Source of the DNA: CAWAVN01 sp963825075
GTDB lineage: Bacteria > Planctomycetota > Planctomycetia > Planctomycetales > Planctomycetaceae
Reading direction: 5' to 3'
NCBI GenBank assembly: GCA_963825075.1
Contig: CAWGRX010000014.1
Location: 1-64,000 of the forward strand
Length of the DNA stretch: 64,000 nt
Shown piece after piece: positions 37,518 through 47,755 of this stretch. The first letter of the stretch is position 1, and every line of letters starts with the position of its first letter. The notes under the pieces are model-generated. The model did not search any database. It was not told where the DNA came from and was given only the letters and a program-made list of their open reading frames with translations. Made by a program: the position numbers and the translations under genes.

Positions 37518-38096
37518 TCATCCCCGCTTCTTCCCCGCTTTCTTATCCCGAGGTTCTTTCTTAACCAGATCGCAATAATCCATGATGTCCCCGTCCCATT
37601 CAACCGGTTCGTAGCCGTTGTCGGCCTTGCGATACAATTGTTTTCGATAAGGAAACGTCTTGATGATCGCCGCGATTTCCTTCATGAGGTTCTTCGTATC
37701 GAACCAGCGGGAATCGCAACAATCGCACATCCAGTATTTACCCTCTTCGTCTTCGGAGAAAAAGACCGTGCCGTAACATTTCGAGACCGGGCAGGCGAGC
37801 GTCAGATCTTCATTGTCCTCGTCCGCCTCCTCACCTTCCTCTTCGACGAGTCCCTCATAGTCATCCGGTTCTTTTTCCAGCGGTACGGGTCGCCAGCCTC
37901 CTTTCGACTTGCGATAGACTTTCTTGCGATACGAGAACTGGGAAACAATATCGTCAATCGCCTCATCCAATTCGCCGCGCTCGTACCAGACGTTGCCGCA
38001 TTCTCCGCAGCCCCAGAAGTGTTCGTCTCCGTCGTCCACTTCCGAAACCCAACCCGTGCAACCGATTTCGGGACAGCGTAAGGGTGTTTCGCTCAT
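37518..38096 (-). CDS. Tandem zinc-ribbon protein
   Basis: A 192-residue acidic protein built from two similar halves. Each has a Cys cluster of the form CPEIGC...CGECG or CPVSKC...CDCC, followed by W(Y/F) and an RKKVYR/RKQLYR block, indicating an internal duplication. Zinc-ribbon proteins of this kind bind nucleic acid or protein, but no family name comes to mind. It stands between the permease and the binding-protein gene of a sugar transporter, in the same direction, so it may be co-transcribed. Function unknown. Confidence 0.8.
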   Translation of the reverse strand: MSETPLRCPEIGCTGWVSEVDDGDEHFWGCGECGNVWYERGELDEAIDDIVSQFSYRKKVYRKSKGGWRPVPLEKEPDDYEGLVEEEGEEADEDNEDLTLACPVSKCYGTVFFSEDEEGKYWMCDCCDSRWFDTKNLMKEIAAIIKTFPYRKQLYRKADNGYEPVEWDGDIMDYCDLVKKEPRDKKAGKKRG

Positions 38097-38230
38097 AGGG
38101 ATTCCTCGAAAGTTTGAAAAGGGGGGAAAGTCAGACGAGAATGAAAAGCGATATTTGTAGCGCTACTTGCTGCCGCCGCTACGCGGGTGCCAAGCGTTCT
38201 TTCGCGGAGCGACAGATGAGAATGAGGTCA

Positions 38231-39310
38231 TTATGACCCGGTCAATCCGCGTTGTTTGAGCCAGTCGCGGAACTCGGACAAGGGCATGAACTTCGTCGCT
38301 TTGTCGAAAAGGTCTTGATTCAACCGGTCGTTGACGTCGGGGACGACGATTTTGAGATCGGTCGTGTGGATGTCCGTGCCGGCGGGGAGGATTTTTTCGA
38401 TCGCGGGTTTGTCTTCTTCCGCCAGGGCTTTCATCAGCTTTACGCCGATGTAGCCCATTTGATAAGGGTTCTGCACCAAGACGGCATCGACTTTGCCTTG
38501 GCCGATGTAGTTGATGGTATTGGGTTCGGCGTCGAAGCCGACGATGGTGACCTTATCCCGGATTTCCAGATTGTTCACGGTCTCCACAATCGCGGGGGTG
38601 TTATAAGACCAGATGCCCAACAGCAGTTGGGGCGGCGAATCGAGATGCGTGGTGAGGATGCCGCGCACGGTCTCGGCCGCTTTGCCCGGGCCTTTGTCTT
38701 CAAGATATTGATCCCGCTTAATGTCCGGCCCCGCGCCTTCCTCGAATCCTTTAATCCGGCCTTGAGCGTTGGAAGCGCCCTTCAAGCCCACGAACGCCAT
38801 GTATTCGCCTTGTCCGATTAAAGCTTTCGCGGCTTTGCCGAGTTCTCGGCCGGCGATGACGTTGTCGGTGCCGATGTAAGCCGTGCGGGCGTCCTTGTGC
38901 TTGTCGCGGTTAACGTCGGAATCGATCGTGATCACCTTCACGCCCGCGTCTTGCAACTCTTTCATGGCTTCTGCGATGGCGGGGTTATTCTCATCGGTCA
39001 CCGAAATCGCGACCGCAGCGATGTCCACGGCGGTCTTGTAGCTTTTGAGCTTGTCAATCTGGCCTTTGTCAGTCAGGTTGTTGTGCTCGATCTCAAATCG
39101 GTAACCCGCTTCTTTGAGCTTGAGTTCCGCGGCGGCGTCGGAAGCCCCCTTCGCGCAGGCGTCCCAATATGGCGTATTGCCGTTGGTCAAAATGATGATG
39201 CGTTTGGTGCTGCCTTCGGGCACCTCGCCGCTGCAACCGATCAAACCGCCGACGGCGAACAGAGCGATTCCACAAAAAACGAACAAAAGCGGGCGAGAGC
39301 GCAGCATCAT
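38231..39310 (-). CDS. Sugar-binding lipoprotein of an ABC transporter
   Basis: A 359-residue periplasmic-binding protein of the ribose/LacI-like class. The start at 39310 gives a lipoprotein signal with lipobox LIGC. The two-lobed fold is visible: RIIILTNGNTPYWDACAKGASDAAAEL, VDIAAVAISVTDENNPAIAEAMKEL, VKVITIDSDV, YIGTDNVIAGRELGKAA and VTIVGFDAEPNTINYIGQGKVDAVLVQNPYQMGYIGVKLM. It delivers a sugar to the permease encoded downstream. There is no ATPase or catabolic gene to indicate which sugar. Confidence 0.93.
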   Translation of the reverse strand: MMLRSRPLLFVFCGIALFAVGGLIGCSGEVPEGSTKRIIILTNGNTPYWDACAKGASDAAAELKLKEAGYRFEIEHNNLTDKGQIDKLKSYKTAVDIAAVAISVTDENNPAIAEAMKELQDAGVKVITIDSDVNRDKHKDARTAYIGTDNVIAGRELGKAAKALIGQGEYMAFVGLKGASNAQGRIKGFEEGAGPDIKRDQYLEDKGPGKAAETVRGILTTHLDSPPQLLLGIWSYNTPAIVETVNNLEIRDKVTIVGFDAEPNTINYIGQGKVDAVLVQNPYQMGYIGVKLMKALAEEDKPAIEKILPAGTDIHTTDLKIVVPDVNDRLNQDLFDKATKFMPLSEFRDWLKQRGLTGS

Positions 39311-39394
39311 CGGACTTTCCAATGCACGGACTGGGGAGAAGACGGAAAATCTCAGAATAATCCGGCCCTCAGAGCAAGTCAACGAGCGATTGCG

Positions 39395-40171
39395 TTAGCC
39401 GTCGCTGGTCTCGATTTGCGATTGGGGCAGGACGCGGGTGCCGATGCGTTCGCCGGCGATCACGCGCTCAATGTTGCCGATCCGCTGGTAGTTGAAAACC
39501 ACGATGGGGATGTTGTGCTCCATGCAGTGGTGCACGGCTTGGGCGTCCATCACACCCAGGTTTTGCTGGAGCACATCTTGAAAGGAGATGTCGGAGTACC
39601 GCATCGCGTGCGGATTCTTCTCCGGGTCTTCCGCATAGATGCCGTCCACGCGGGTCGCCTTGAGGACCACATCCGCATCGAGTTCGCGGGCCCGGAGGGC
39701 GGCGGCGGTGTCGGTCGTCACGAACGGACTCCCGGTGCCCGCGGCGAGAATCACCACCCGGCCTTTTTCCAGATGGCGAATGCAGCGGCGGCGAATGAAC
39801 GGCTCGGCCACGCCTTCCATGCGGATCGCCGATTGCACCCGCGTCGGCACGCCCACGCTTTCCAACACATCCTGAAGTGCGAGGGCATTGATGACGGTCG
39901 CGAGCATCCCCATGTAGTGCGCGGTGGAGGGCACGATCGCCGAGCTGGTGCCCAGGATCTCCCGCCCCCTTAAGATGTTCCCGCCGCCGCAGACGATCGC
40001 CAACTGGACCTCGGCTTCGACGAGGCGTTTGATCTGGCCGGAGAGTTGTTCGATCTCCGACACGCCGATGCCGTAGCCCCCGCTGCGGCAGAAACTTTCG
40101 CCGCTTAGTTTGAGCAGCACCCGCTTATAAGCCGGCTGAAACGGACTGGCAGAAGACGTTTCCGTCACCAT
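39395..40171 (-). CDS. pyrH: UMP kinase
   Basis: Phosphorylates UMP to UDP in pyrimidine nucleotide synthesis. The 258-residue protein shows YKRVLLKLSGESF, CGGGNILRG, the UMP-binding MGMLATVINALALQDVLE, AAGTGSPFVTTDTAAALRA and VDGIYAEDP in the expected order. It is a little longer than E. coli PyrH because of the N-terminal extension MVTETSSASPFQPA. It ends the leftward rpsB-tsf-pyrH set, an order widely conserved. A long palindrome separates it from tsf. Confidence 0.97.
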   Translation of the reverse strand: MVTETSSASPFQPAYKRVLLKLSGESFCRSGGYGIGVSEIEQLSGQIKRLVEAEVQLAIVCGGGNILRGREILGTSSAIVPSTAHYMGMLATVINALALQDVLESVGVPTRVQSAIRMEGVAEPFIRRRCIRHLEKGRVVILAAGTGSPFVTTDTAAALRARELDADVVLKATRVDGIYAEDPEKNPHAMRYSDISFQDVLQQNLGVMDAQAVHHCMEHNIPIVVFNYQRIGNIERVIAGERIGTRVLPQSQIETSDG

Positions 40172-40189
40172 GTTATTCCAAACGTAATG

Positions 40190-40280
40190 GCGAGCGGGGG
40201 GTGTCAGCCCCCCGGTTCCGTGGAATTGAGAACGGTCTTACATTCGCGAGTGACCAGGGGGCTGACACCCCCCGCTCACC
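40190..40280. repeat. Family B palindrome between tsf and pyrH
   Basis: CGAGCGGGGGGTGTCAGCCC on the left and GGGCTGACACCCCCCGCTC on the right are inverted copies with a spacer of about 45 bases; the whole fills the intergenic gap. The matching element lies between rpsB and tsf. Confidence 0.85.
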
Positions 40281-41116
40281 TAGGCTCCAATTTTCCGCAG
40301 GACGAAGGACTTGGCCTTCAGGCCTTTCTCGGCGAGAGCCTGGCTGACGGACTTTGTATCATCCTTGGCGAACGGTTGGTATTCCAGCACGCCCTTTTCG
40401 ATGTAGAAGTTCTTCATCCGCCCGTCCACGATTTTTTCGACGATGTCGTCCGGCTTACCGGTGGCCTTAGCTTCCGCGGTCAGGCGGTCGCGCTCGGCTT
40501 TGACTTCGTCCGGGCTTACGCCTTCGGGAGTGACATATTCCGGCCGGAGCGCGGCGATGTGCATGGCGACGTCCCGCAGGATGGAAGGATCGGACGCTTG
40601 GCCTGTCGCCTGTAACAACACGCCGGTTTTGCCGTCGTGGTGCACATACACGCCGACCGGTCCGTCCACGCGGTCCACGTGTTCCACCACGATTTTCTCG
40701 CGGATTTTGTTGACCATCTCCTCGAACTCGGTGCCCAGGGTTTTGCCGCTGCCTCCCGGGGCGGGCTGGCTCAGAAGTTCCTCCGGCGATTTGGCTCCGG
40801 GGCCTTCCAAGAGCTGCTTGACGCACAAATTGCCGAACTCCTCGAGCGATGCCCCGGACGCCACCGGTGCGGATTCGCATTGGATTTCGACCATCGCCGC
40901 TTCGCTGCCGTCGTCTTTGGTCGCCACGAAAATCCGCCCTTCGGAGGTTTCGTTGGCGGCCCGCTTGACTTGGACCTTCTTGAAATTCTCTTTGAGGATT
41001 TCGATGGCTTTGTCCTGATCCCCCTCGGCTTCGACGAGGGCTTTTTTGCATTCCATCATCGGGAGGTCGGTGATCTCCCGGAGTTGTTTGACTGCCGCTG
41101 CCGTGATTTCAGCCAT
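40280..41116 (-). CDS. tsf: Translation elongation factor Ts
   Basis: Exchanges GDP for GTP on EF-Tu. The start at 41116 has AGGAG about ten bases upstream and yields 278 residues beginning MAEITAAAVKQLREIT. The conserved motif TDLPMMECKKALVEAEGDQDKAIEIL is followed by the core with VHHDGKTGVLLQATG, the AMHIAALRPEYV block and the C-terminal helical hairpin (VDGRMKNFYIEKGVLEYQPF). It lies between rpsB and pyrH in the same direction. Confidence 0.97.
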   Translation of the reverse strand: MAEITAAAVKQLREITDLPMMECKKALVEAEGDQDKAIEILKENFKKVQVKRAANETSEGRIFVATKDDGSEAAMVEIQCESAPVASGASLEEFGNLCVKQLLEGPGAKSPEELLSQPAPGGSGKTLGTEFEEMVNKIREKIVVEHVDRVDGPVGVYVHHDGKTGVLLQATGQASDPSILRDVAMHIAALRPEYVTPEGVSPDEVKAERDRLTAEAKATGKPDDIVEKIVDGRMKNFYIEKGVLEYQPFAKDDTKSVSQALAEKGLKAKSFVLRKIGA

Positions 41117-41179
41117 GACAATCGGTCTCCTGTGTAAAGTTCCCAAGGGTGGAACGTGTTGTGTAAATATGAGTCAATG

Positions 41180-41304
41180 GCGAGCGGAGGGTGTCAGCCC
41201 TCCGGTAATTCCCACTAGCCCAAACCTAGGCGAAAGATAGTCCGTCCACTCGGACCTTTTTGAAGCATCCCAAGTCACCAGGGGGCTGACGCCCCCCGCT
41301 CGCC
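41180..41304. repeat. Family B palindrome between rpsB and tsf
   Basis: CGAGCGGAGGGTGTCAGCCC and GGGGGCTGACGCCCCCCGC, then TCGCC, face each other around about 80 bases. The arms match those at 40190-40280 with a few compensating changes. Confidence 0.85.
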
Positions 41305-41312
41305 TTATTTCT

Positions 41313-42054
<742 letters not shown>

Positions 42055-42422
42055 CCAACTGTCTCCTCAAACGGCGGGTCCAGCACAGCCCCCTCTTCGT
42101 AAACCCTTTGGCCACAAAGAGATAGTGGGACCGTTCCGATGCACCAACAAATAGAAAAGCAAAAACGAAGCCACCCCGATGGCGGCTCCAAAACCCGGCA
42201 GGATCCGCGCAAAACGAAAGCGACCTGCCCCCCTCAGAAGTGAGGATTTAGTATCTTATGGAGTGACGTTGCCGCCGTCAAACCAGCCCCCGCGGGAAAT
42301 CACCTTGTATCAAAGCACCGGTTCGTTTGACAAGGTTGTCGGAGTATGGCACTATCCACGACGCTCTTCGACTAAATCGTCCCGTTACAAATCGCACACC
42401 TTGTAAATATGGTTCCTCAACA
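42055..42422. other. Divergent intergenic region, rpsB to lipoprotein gene
   Basis: About 370 bases between two divergent genes. The promoter of the ribosomal operon must be here. Composition becomes AT-richer toward the lipoprotein gene. No repeat or other gene seen. Confidence 0.5.
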
Positions 42423-42884
42423 ATGAAGCAAATGTGGCTTTGCGCGGCAATTTGGTGCTATCTTATCACCGGATGCAACACCAATAACACCGAGCAAATA
42501 AAATCTCGCGACCCAAACCCTCAGGAGCAGACATCCGAAGCCGCGATAGATAAAAAACCAAATCCGGAAAAGCTTTTGCAGGGACGATGGATCGCCGTTC
42601 GCGGCGAAGCAGCGGGAGAACCGACTTTACTTGAAGGCTACTCATTTATTTTCGAGGATGGCCGATTCACTGCGGGAGCCCCTCACGCCACGACGACCGG
42701 AAAATACGAAATCAATACAAGCAAAGATCCGATGCAAATCACGTTTTTAGAATTCGGTTTGGGCATTTTTAAATTTGAGGACGATGAGCTTTACCTCTGT
42801 ATTGATAGCGAGAATCGTCCAACCGTGTTTTCAACATCCGAGTCATCACACGAAATTCTTACCATCTGCAAAAAAGCAAAATGA
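42423..42884 (+). CDS. Small lipoprotein, TIGR03067-like
   Basis: A 153-residue protein starting with a lipoprotein signal (MKQMWLCAAIWCYLITGC). The mature part has LLQGRWIAVRGEAAGEPTLLEGYSFIFEDGRFTAG and ends in short strands, a pattern resembling the TIGR03067 domain common in Planctomycetes (the LQGxW opening). Base composition is AT-richer than in its neighbours, so recent acquisition is possible. The frame is open further upstream to 42327, but the signal peptide fixes the start. Function unknown. Confidence 0.75.
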   Translation: MKQMWLCAAIWCYLITGCNTNNTEQIKSRDPNPQEQTSEAAIDKKPNPEKLLQGRWIAVRGEAAGEPTLLEGYSFIFEDGRFTAGAPHATTTGKYEINTSKDPMQITFLEFGLGIFKFEDDELYLCIDSENRPTVFSTSESSHEILTICKKAK

Positions 42885-42932
42885 GAAAAAATAGGCGGCT
42901 CCAATTCCGATCAATGCGCCAGCAATACTAGC

Positions 42933-44310
42933 TCAAACCGCGGGAAACTGCACCAGCAGGCCGTCTAGCGTTTCTTGCTCCTCCAAATGCCAACACGCGG
43001 TGAGGATGGCTTCGGCTTGGCCGGGGTCTAAGACGCCTTCGGCGAGGCGGTGGAATTTTTTGGTGAGTTCCATGTCGGTCATCGGGTTTTGGTCGTGGCC
43101 CTTGGGGAATTCGTTTTCGGAGGTGAAGGCGTCGCCGGTTTTCATGGTGACGGTGATCCGGTTGGGGATGCCTTTGGGATAGCGGGCGGTGAGTTCCGCA
43201 TCGCGGCGGACTTCGATCTTCGCCACCAGATCCAAGAGGTCCTTGTTGTTGAGATGAGTCTCATCGAAAGATGATAAAGTGACATCGCCATCCATCAAGG
43301 CGACGGCGGTGCAATAGGGCAGGCTGTGGTCGGCGGTTTCGCGGGTCTTGGGCCGCCATTTCTCCGGGTCCTTGCCGATGATGTCCACCGCCGCGTCGAA
43401 GGATTCAATCACGATCGACTGGATGTCCGAGACATCGGAAATCTGCGGGCGAAGCTCCAAGGCGGCGTGGATCGCACTTTGGGAATGGTATTCCGCCGGC
43501 CAGAATTTGATCGAGGTTTTGTTGATCATAAAATCGTCGGCGTTCGCGTCCGACTCGCCGCCGAGCGGGGGCAGTTCAAACTCCCCGGAGACCTGCCGGA
43601 AGAAGCCCATCTCGCCCTCGAAGATCGGAGCCGGCCCCGTTAAACCCTCGGCCGCCAATCTCGCCGCGAACACGGCGTTGCGGGAGGCGTTCGCGAAGGC
43701 GCAGCCTTTCCAATGCGACAGTTCCCCGGCCCGGGTTTGCCGGAGTGTGATGTTGGGCGTCCCCGCCAAATTCAAAGCTTGCGTGAGCTGGTCCGGGTTT
43801 GAGCCGGAGCAATCGCCCCGCCGCCGCGGTTGCGGAGAAGGCTCCGTAAGTCACATGATCCCAACCCCGGGCACGGATGCTGGCGGCATCGCAGAGCCGG
43901 CATTGGATCTCATAAGCAATCCCCGCCGCGGTGATGACTTCCTTCCCGGACGCCCCCGCAACTTGGGCGGCCGCGATGATGGCCGCGAGGTTGTCGCTGG
44001 GATGCGCGGGTTCCAGGGACAGATAGGTATCGTTGTAATCCAGGTAGCGAAACAAGACGCCGTTGATGAACGCCGCCAGTTCCGGACTGGTGCGGTGATT
44101 GCCGCCGCCCAGATACCTGGCCCCGGGGTCGGCCGTGATGCTCGTCGCCAATCGGCGGACAATTTGCGGCGCTTCCGCCCGATAGGCCCCCAAGGCACAG
44201 GCGAAAGAATCGATCAATCGTCGGCGAACTTCATGCACGGTGGCATCGCCGAGTTGTTCATACTTCAACGACGCCGCGTAATTCGCCAATCGTTCTGCGA
44301 GAAACTGCAT
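42933..44310 (-). CDS. MmgE/PrpD family protein, frameshifted
   Basis: About 458 residues once one extra base near 43793 is removed. The family includes 2-methylcitrate dehydratase and cis-aconitate decarboxylase. The first part has RRRLIDSFACALGAYRAEAP and the substrate-region GGNHRTSPELAAFINGVLFRYLDYNDTYL; the second continues LNLAGTPNITLRQTRAGELSHWKGCAFANASRNAVFAARLA and ends with the C-terminal domain. No prpB or prpC genes are present, so a methylcitrate cycle role cannot be assumed. The start is the ATG at 44310, with a weak RBS. Confidence 0.88.
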
Positions 44311-44360
44311 GTTGTGAAAATCCCAATGACCAAGCCTCAAGGACCAATGCCGCCACGTTC

Positions 44361-44792
44361 TTAAAGTTCTCCCTCATCCGTGCCCTGGCTCTTTTCTTTT
44401 ATGCCTTGTCCCTCCTGACGGACGGCGATGGCGGTGGCGGTGGCGTAGGCTCGGCAGTGGGAGATGGTGATGAGGATCTCATCGACACCCAGTTTCTCCG
44501 CGAAGTCCCGCGCTCCGCCGCGGATGTTCAACGTCGGCTGCCCCGATTTGAGGGTGCAAACTTCGATGTCCTGCCAGCTCACGCCGCGAGCCATGCCGGT
44601 GCCGAGGGTCTTCATCACCGCTTCCTTCGCCGCCCAGCGGCCGGCGTAATGCTGGAACGACTCGCGGCGTTTTTGGCAGTAGCGGATTTCATCGGGCGTA
44701 TAGACGCGGTTGAGGAACAGTTCCCCGTGCCGCTCGATCATCCGCCCGATTCGCACGATCTCGACAATATCGGTTCCCAACCCCACGATCAC
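44361..44792 (-). CDS. acpS: Holo-acyl-carrier-protein synthase
   Basis: Transfers the phosphopantetheine arm of CoA to acyl carrier protein. The 143-residue protein begins MIVGLGTDIVEIVRIGRMIERHG, with the metal-binding Asp, and has the second motif FAGRWAAKEAVMKTLGTG as YAGRWAAKEAVMKTLG. The end of the core, ILITISHCRAYATATAIA, is normal (family: SISHxxxYA). A short charged tail (KEKSQGTDEGEL) is extra. It lies about 50 bases upstream of the MmgE/PrpD gene, same direction. Confidence 0.96.
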   Translation of the reverse strand: MIVGLGTDIVEIVRIGRMIERHGELFLNRVYTPDEIRYCQKRRESFQHYAGRWAAKEAVMKTLGTGMARGVSWQDIEVCTLKSGQPTLNIRGGARDFAEKLGVDEILITISHCRAYATATAIAVRQEGQGIKEKSQGTDEGEL

Positions 44793-44900
44793 CGCCGGGG
44801 TCCTCCGCCTTCAAACTCGCGAAATTCGGTTAGCATCCCTTCATCATGGCAAAACTCCGCAAAACATGCACGCGGAAACCTACCGGAAAATGGGGAAGCC

Positions 44901-45518
44901 TTATTGGGACGAATCGGCCGAGGGGGTTTGCGATTCCCATTGCCACTTTTGCCAGCGGGCTGCGACGAAAGCTCCCAAGAGGCCGCCGAGCAGGAGTTCG
45001 CCGATCCAATACACCAATGGCCACGGTTCTTCCGTGATGCCCAGGGCCTGGAGGCGGAACGCGAGGTAAACGCGGAACGGGCGTTTGGCTTCGTATTCCT
45101 TGCGGCGCATTTCGCGGACCATCTCTTGCCCCACCTGCCCGCCGGGAAAATTCTCAAACAACGCGGACGGATTCAGGGCTTTGGGCGGACTGAGATAGCG
45201 TTCTTTCAAGCTCTTGACGTACAAGCGGTAGCGTTCGGCCGTCATCCCGGCGATGGACAGGACAATCACTGCAAAGGCCACGGAACACACCAGCCGCCGG
45301 CTTTTGATCTGATTGACGACCGCAATCCCGCCGATGAAAACTCCCCCGGCCACGGCGAACAACAGTGCCGTGGGGCCGGGCCGTTGCCAACTGGGCGGAG
45401 CATGGGCCAAGGCCAATCCCATCGCTCCCACCAAGAGCACGGAGAGAATCACCCACTGCCAGATCGTGGGCCGAGGCGGGGAAGCCTGGGGCGTTTGGTC
45501 GGAAGGCTTTACAGTCAC
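44901..45518 (-). CDS. Membrane protein of unknown function
   Basis: A 205-residue protein with four hydrophobic segments: IWQWVILSVLLVGAMGLALA, ALLFAVAGGVFIGGIAVV, LVCSVAFAVIVLSIAGM and, after a charged soluble loop of about 80 residues, WIGELLLGGLLGAFVAA. I do not recognise the family. It is encoded just downstream of trpS (20-base gap) and in the same direction, so co-transcription is likely. No motif hints at activity. Confidence 0.75.
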   Translation of the reverse strand: MTVKPSDQTPQASPPRPTIWQWVILSVLLVGAMGLALAHAPPSWQRPGPTALLFAVAGGVFIGGIAVVNQIKSRRLVCSVAFAVIVLSIAGMTAERYRLYVKSLKERYLSPPKALNPSALFENFPGGQVGQEMVREMRRKEYEAKRPFRVYLAFRLQALGITEEPWPLVYWIGELLLGGLLGAFVAARWQKWQWESQTPSADSSQ

Positions 45519-45538
45519 AGAATCAATGCTCGAACAGT

Positions 45539-46516
45539 TTAAGGCAGCGGGCTTTTGCCGAGGCCGCAGGCGGTGCGGGCGCGGTCGAGGACTTCGCGGG
45601 CTTTGTCCCTGGCTTTGGCGGCCCCAGCTTGGAGAATGTTCTCCACCATATCGGGATCGTTCACCAGATGCTCCCGGCGGTCACGGGCTTCAGCAAAAAA
45701 GTTGAGGGCGGCCTCGTAGAGCATCTGCTTCGCCTCGCCGTAACCCATCCCCCCCGCGCGGTAACGCGCCGAGAGCGAGGCTTGCTCGTCTTCCGTCGCA
45801 AAAAGTTTGTACAACGTGAAGACGGCGCAGGTGTCGGGGTTTTTGGGAGCTTCCACCGGCGTCGAATCCGTTTTGATCGACATGATTTTCTTCCGCAGCT
45901 TTTTGGGCGGGAGAAAAAGTTCGATCACGTTGTCGTAGCTTTTGGACATTTTTTCGCCGTCGGTGCCGGGCACTTTGGCGGCGGCTTGGATGACATGGGC
46001 GTCGGGCAGAACGAATGTCTCGCCGTAGAGGTGATTGAACCGCTCGGCCAGGTCCCGGGTGACTTCGATGTGCTGCACCTGATCGACGCCGACGGGAACC
46101 GTGTCGCTGTCGTAGATCAAAATGTCGGCCGCCATCAGCACCGGGTAGGTAAACAGCCCCGCATCCGCCGCCAGGCCGCGGGCTTTTTTGTCCTTATATG
46201 CGTGGCATTTTTCCAGAAGGTGCATTTGGGTAACGGTCATGAGCAGCCAGGTGAGTTCCGTGACCTGCGGCACGTCCGACTGCCGAAACAGCGTGGCATG
46301 CTCCGGGTTCAATCCAAGCGCCAACAAATCGATCGCCGCCTCCTGGGTGAACTCGCGGAGATTGGCTGGCTCGCGGATCGTGGTCAGGGCGTGCAAATCC
46401 GCAATGAAATAAAATGCCCGCTCGTTATTTTGCAGCGAAATGTACTGGCGGATCGCCCCAAAATAATTCCCCCAATGAAACCGCCCCGTGGGTTGAATTC
46501 CAGACAGAACACGCAT
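45539..46516 (-). CDS. trpS: Tryptophanyl-tRNA synthetase
   Basis: Charges tRNA-Trp. A 325-residue class I synthetase with the HIGH-type motif in PTGRFHWGNYFGA (about residues 10-20) and the KMSKS loop in GEKMSKSYDNV (about 192-198). The insertion and C-terminal helices (GEAKQMLYEAALNFFAEARDRREHLV) are normal. A tRNA-Trp(CCA) gene is found in the tRNA array at 54584-54654. Two genes lie downstream in the same direction. Confidence 0.97.
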   Translation of the reverse strand: MRVLSGIQPTGRFHWGNYFGAIRQYISLQNNERAFYFIADLHALTTIREPANLREFTQEAAIDLLALGLNPEHATLFRQSDVPQVTELTWLLMTVTQMHLLEKCHAYKDKKARGLAADAGLFTYPVLMAADILIYDSDTVPVGVDQVQHIEVTRDLAERFNHLYGETFVLPDAHVIQAAAKVPGTDGEKMSKSYDNVIELFLPPKKLRKKIMSIKTDSTPVEAPKNPDTCAVFTLYKLFATEDEQASLSARYRAGGMGYGEAKQMLYEAALNFFAEARDRREHLVNDPDMVENILQAGAAKARDKAREVLDRARTACGLGKSPLP

Positions 46517-46672
46517 CTTGATAAATCCCAGTGACCAATTTCAGAGGTCGGAGGTCGGGGACCAGAGGCCCGTCAGCAATCCCAACGACCTATGACTTCA
46601 GTGTACGGCCCTTCTGAAAACCGCTGACTGTTCCGTCGCTTTTCCTGACCTCTGATCCCTGACCTCTGTCAT

Positions 46673-47701
46673 TCATTGGTCATTTTTCTGCAAGGTGCCG
46701 ATGAACTCCCCAATCTGTTGACACCCCTCGGCGGCCACGAGTTCGTTCAATTGGTCCACCAATTGCGGGGCGAGACTTGGATTGTAGAAGTTTGCGGTGC
46801 CGATTTGAACCGCACTCGCCCCCGTGACGAGAAACTCCATCACGTCGTCCAAGTTGGCAATCCCGCCGACGGCGATGATCGGAATCTCCACCGCGCGGGC
46901 AACCTGGCAGACGATGCGGAGGGCGATCGGCTTGATCGCCGGGCCGCTCAGTCCGCCGAAGGTGGCTCCCAGAATGGGTTTGCGCCGCCGCCAATCCACC
47001 GCCATGCCTTGGACGGTGTTGATGAGGGAAACCGCATCGGCCCCGGCATCGGCGATGGCTTGGGCAATGGGGACGATGTTGGTCACGTTCGGGGTGAGCT
47101 TGGCGATCACCGGCAGCGAACACGCCCCGCGGACAGCCGACACAACCTCTTTCGCGAGGCAGGGGTCGGTCCCGTAATCCACGCCGCCGCTGACGTTGGG
47201 GCAGGAGATATTGAGTTCCAGCCCCGCGAGGTTTTTGAACTCGCCCAGCCGCGCGGCCATGTCCACGAACTCCTCGACATTCCGCCCGGCGATGTTGGCG
47301 ATGACGGCGGTGCCAAGACCCAGCAGATAATGCAGATGCTTCGCGATGAAGGCTTCGAGGCCGTCGTTATCGAGCCCGATGGAATTGAGCATCCCGCTGC
47401 TGGTTTCCACGGTGCGGGGCGGCGGGTTGCCGATGCGGGGCTGGGGGGTGATGGTTTTGGGGATCAACCCGCCCAGCTTGTCAAACGGGACAAAGGCCTG
47501 CATTTCCCGCGCATAGCCGAAGGTTCCCGATGCCACCAGAATCGGGTTGGCGAGTTTTAGCCGATTGAGGGCAACGTTCAGGCGATTCAAGGAGCAGCGG
47601 AATGTGAAAGAGGCCCGGGGAAGGATCGCAAATCGCGGGAGCCGACCGGGATCGAACATCGGCTCGGCACGAACGGCCTCATCGTAGCGGGACCTGTCCA
47701 C
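46673..47701 (-). CDS. pyrD: Dihydroorotate dehydrogenase, class 1B-like
   Basis: Oxidises dihydroorotate to orotate in pyrimidine synthesis. FMN-binding features are clear: NPILVASGTFGYAREM, NSIGLDNDGLEAFI, the active-site cysteine in LNISCPNVSGGVDYG, VIAKLTPNV and the phosphate-binding IAVGGIANLDDVMEFLVTGASAVQIGTA. The enzyme of this class usually starts close to LNRLKLANPILV, so the first 35-40 residues here may not be translated; no RBS settles it. The electron-transfer subunit PyrK is not adjacent. Confidence 0.95.
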   Translation of the reverse strand: MDRSRYDEAVRAEPMFDPGRLPRFAILPRASFTFRCSLNRLNVALNRLKLANPILVASGTFGYAREMQAFVPFDKLGGLIPKTITPQPRIGNPPPRTVETSSGMLNSIGLDNDGLEAFIAKHLHYLLGLGTAVIANIAGRNVEEFVDMAARLGEFKNLAGLELNISCPNVSGGVDYGTDPCLAKEVVSAVRGACSLPVIAKLTPNVTNIVPIAQAIADAGADAVSLINTVQGMAVDWRRRKPILGATFGGLSGPAIKPIALRIVCQVARAVEIPIIAVGGIANLDDVMEFLVTGASAVQIGTANFYNPSLAPQLVDQLNELVAAEGCQQIGEFIGTLQKNDQ

Positions 47702-47755
47702 GAACGCAACGTGTCCTCGTTAGACGAGTTGCGTGCGGCGAGCCTCGCGGGAAAC

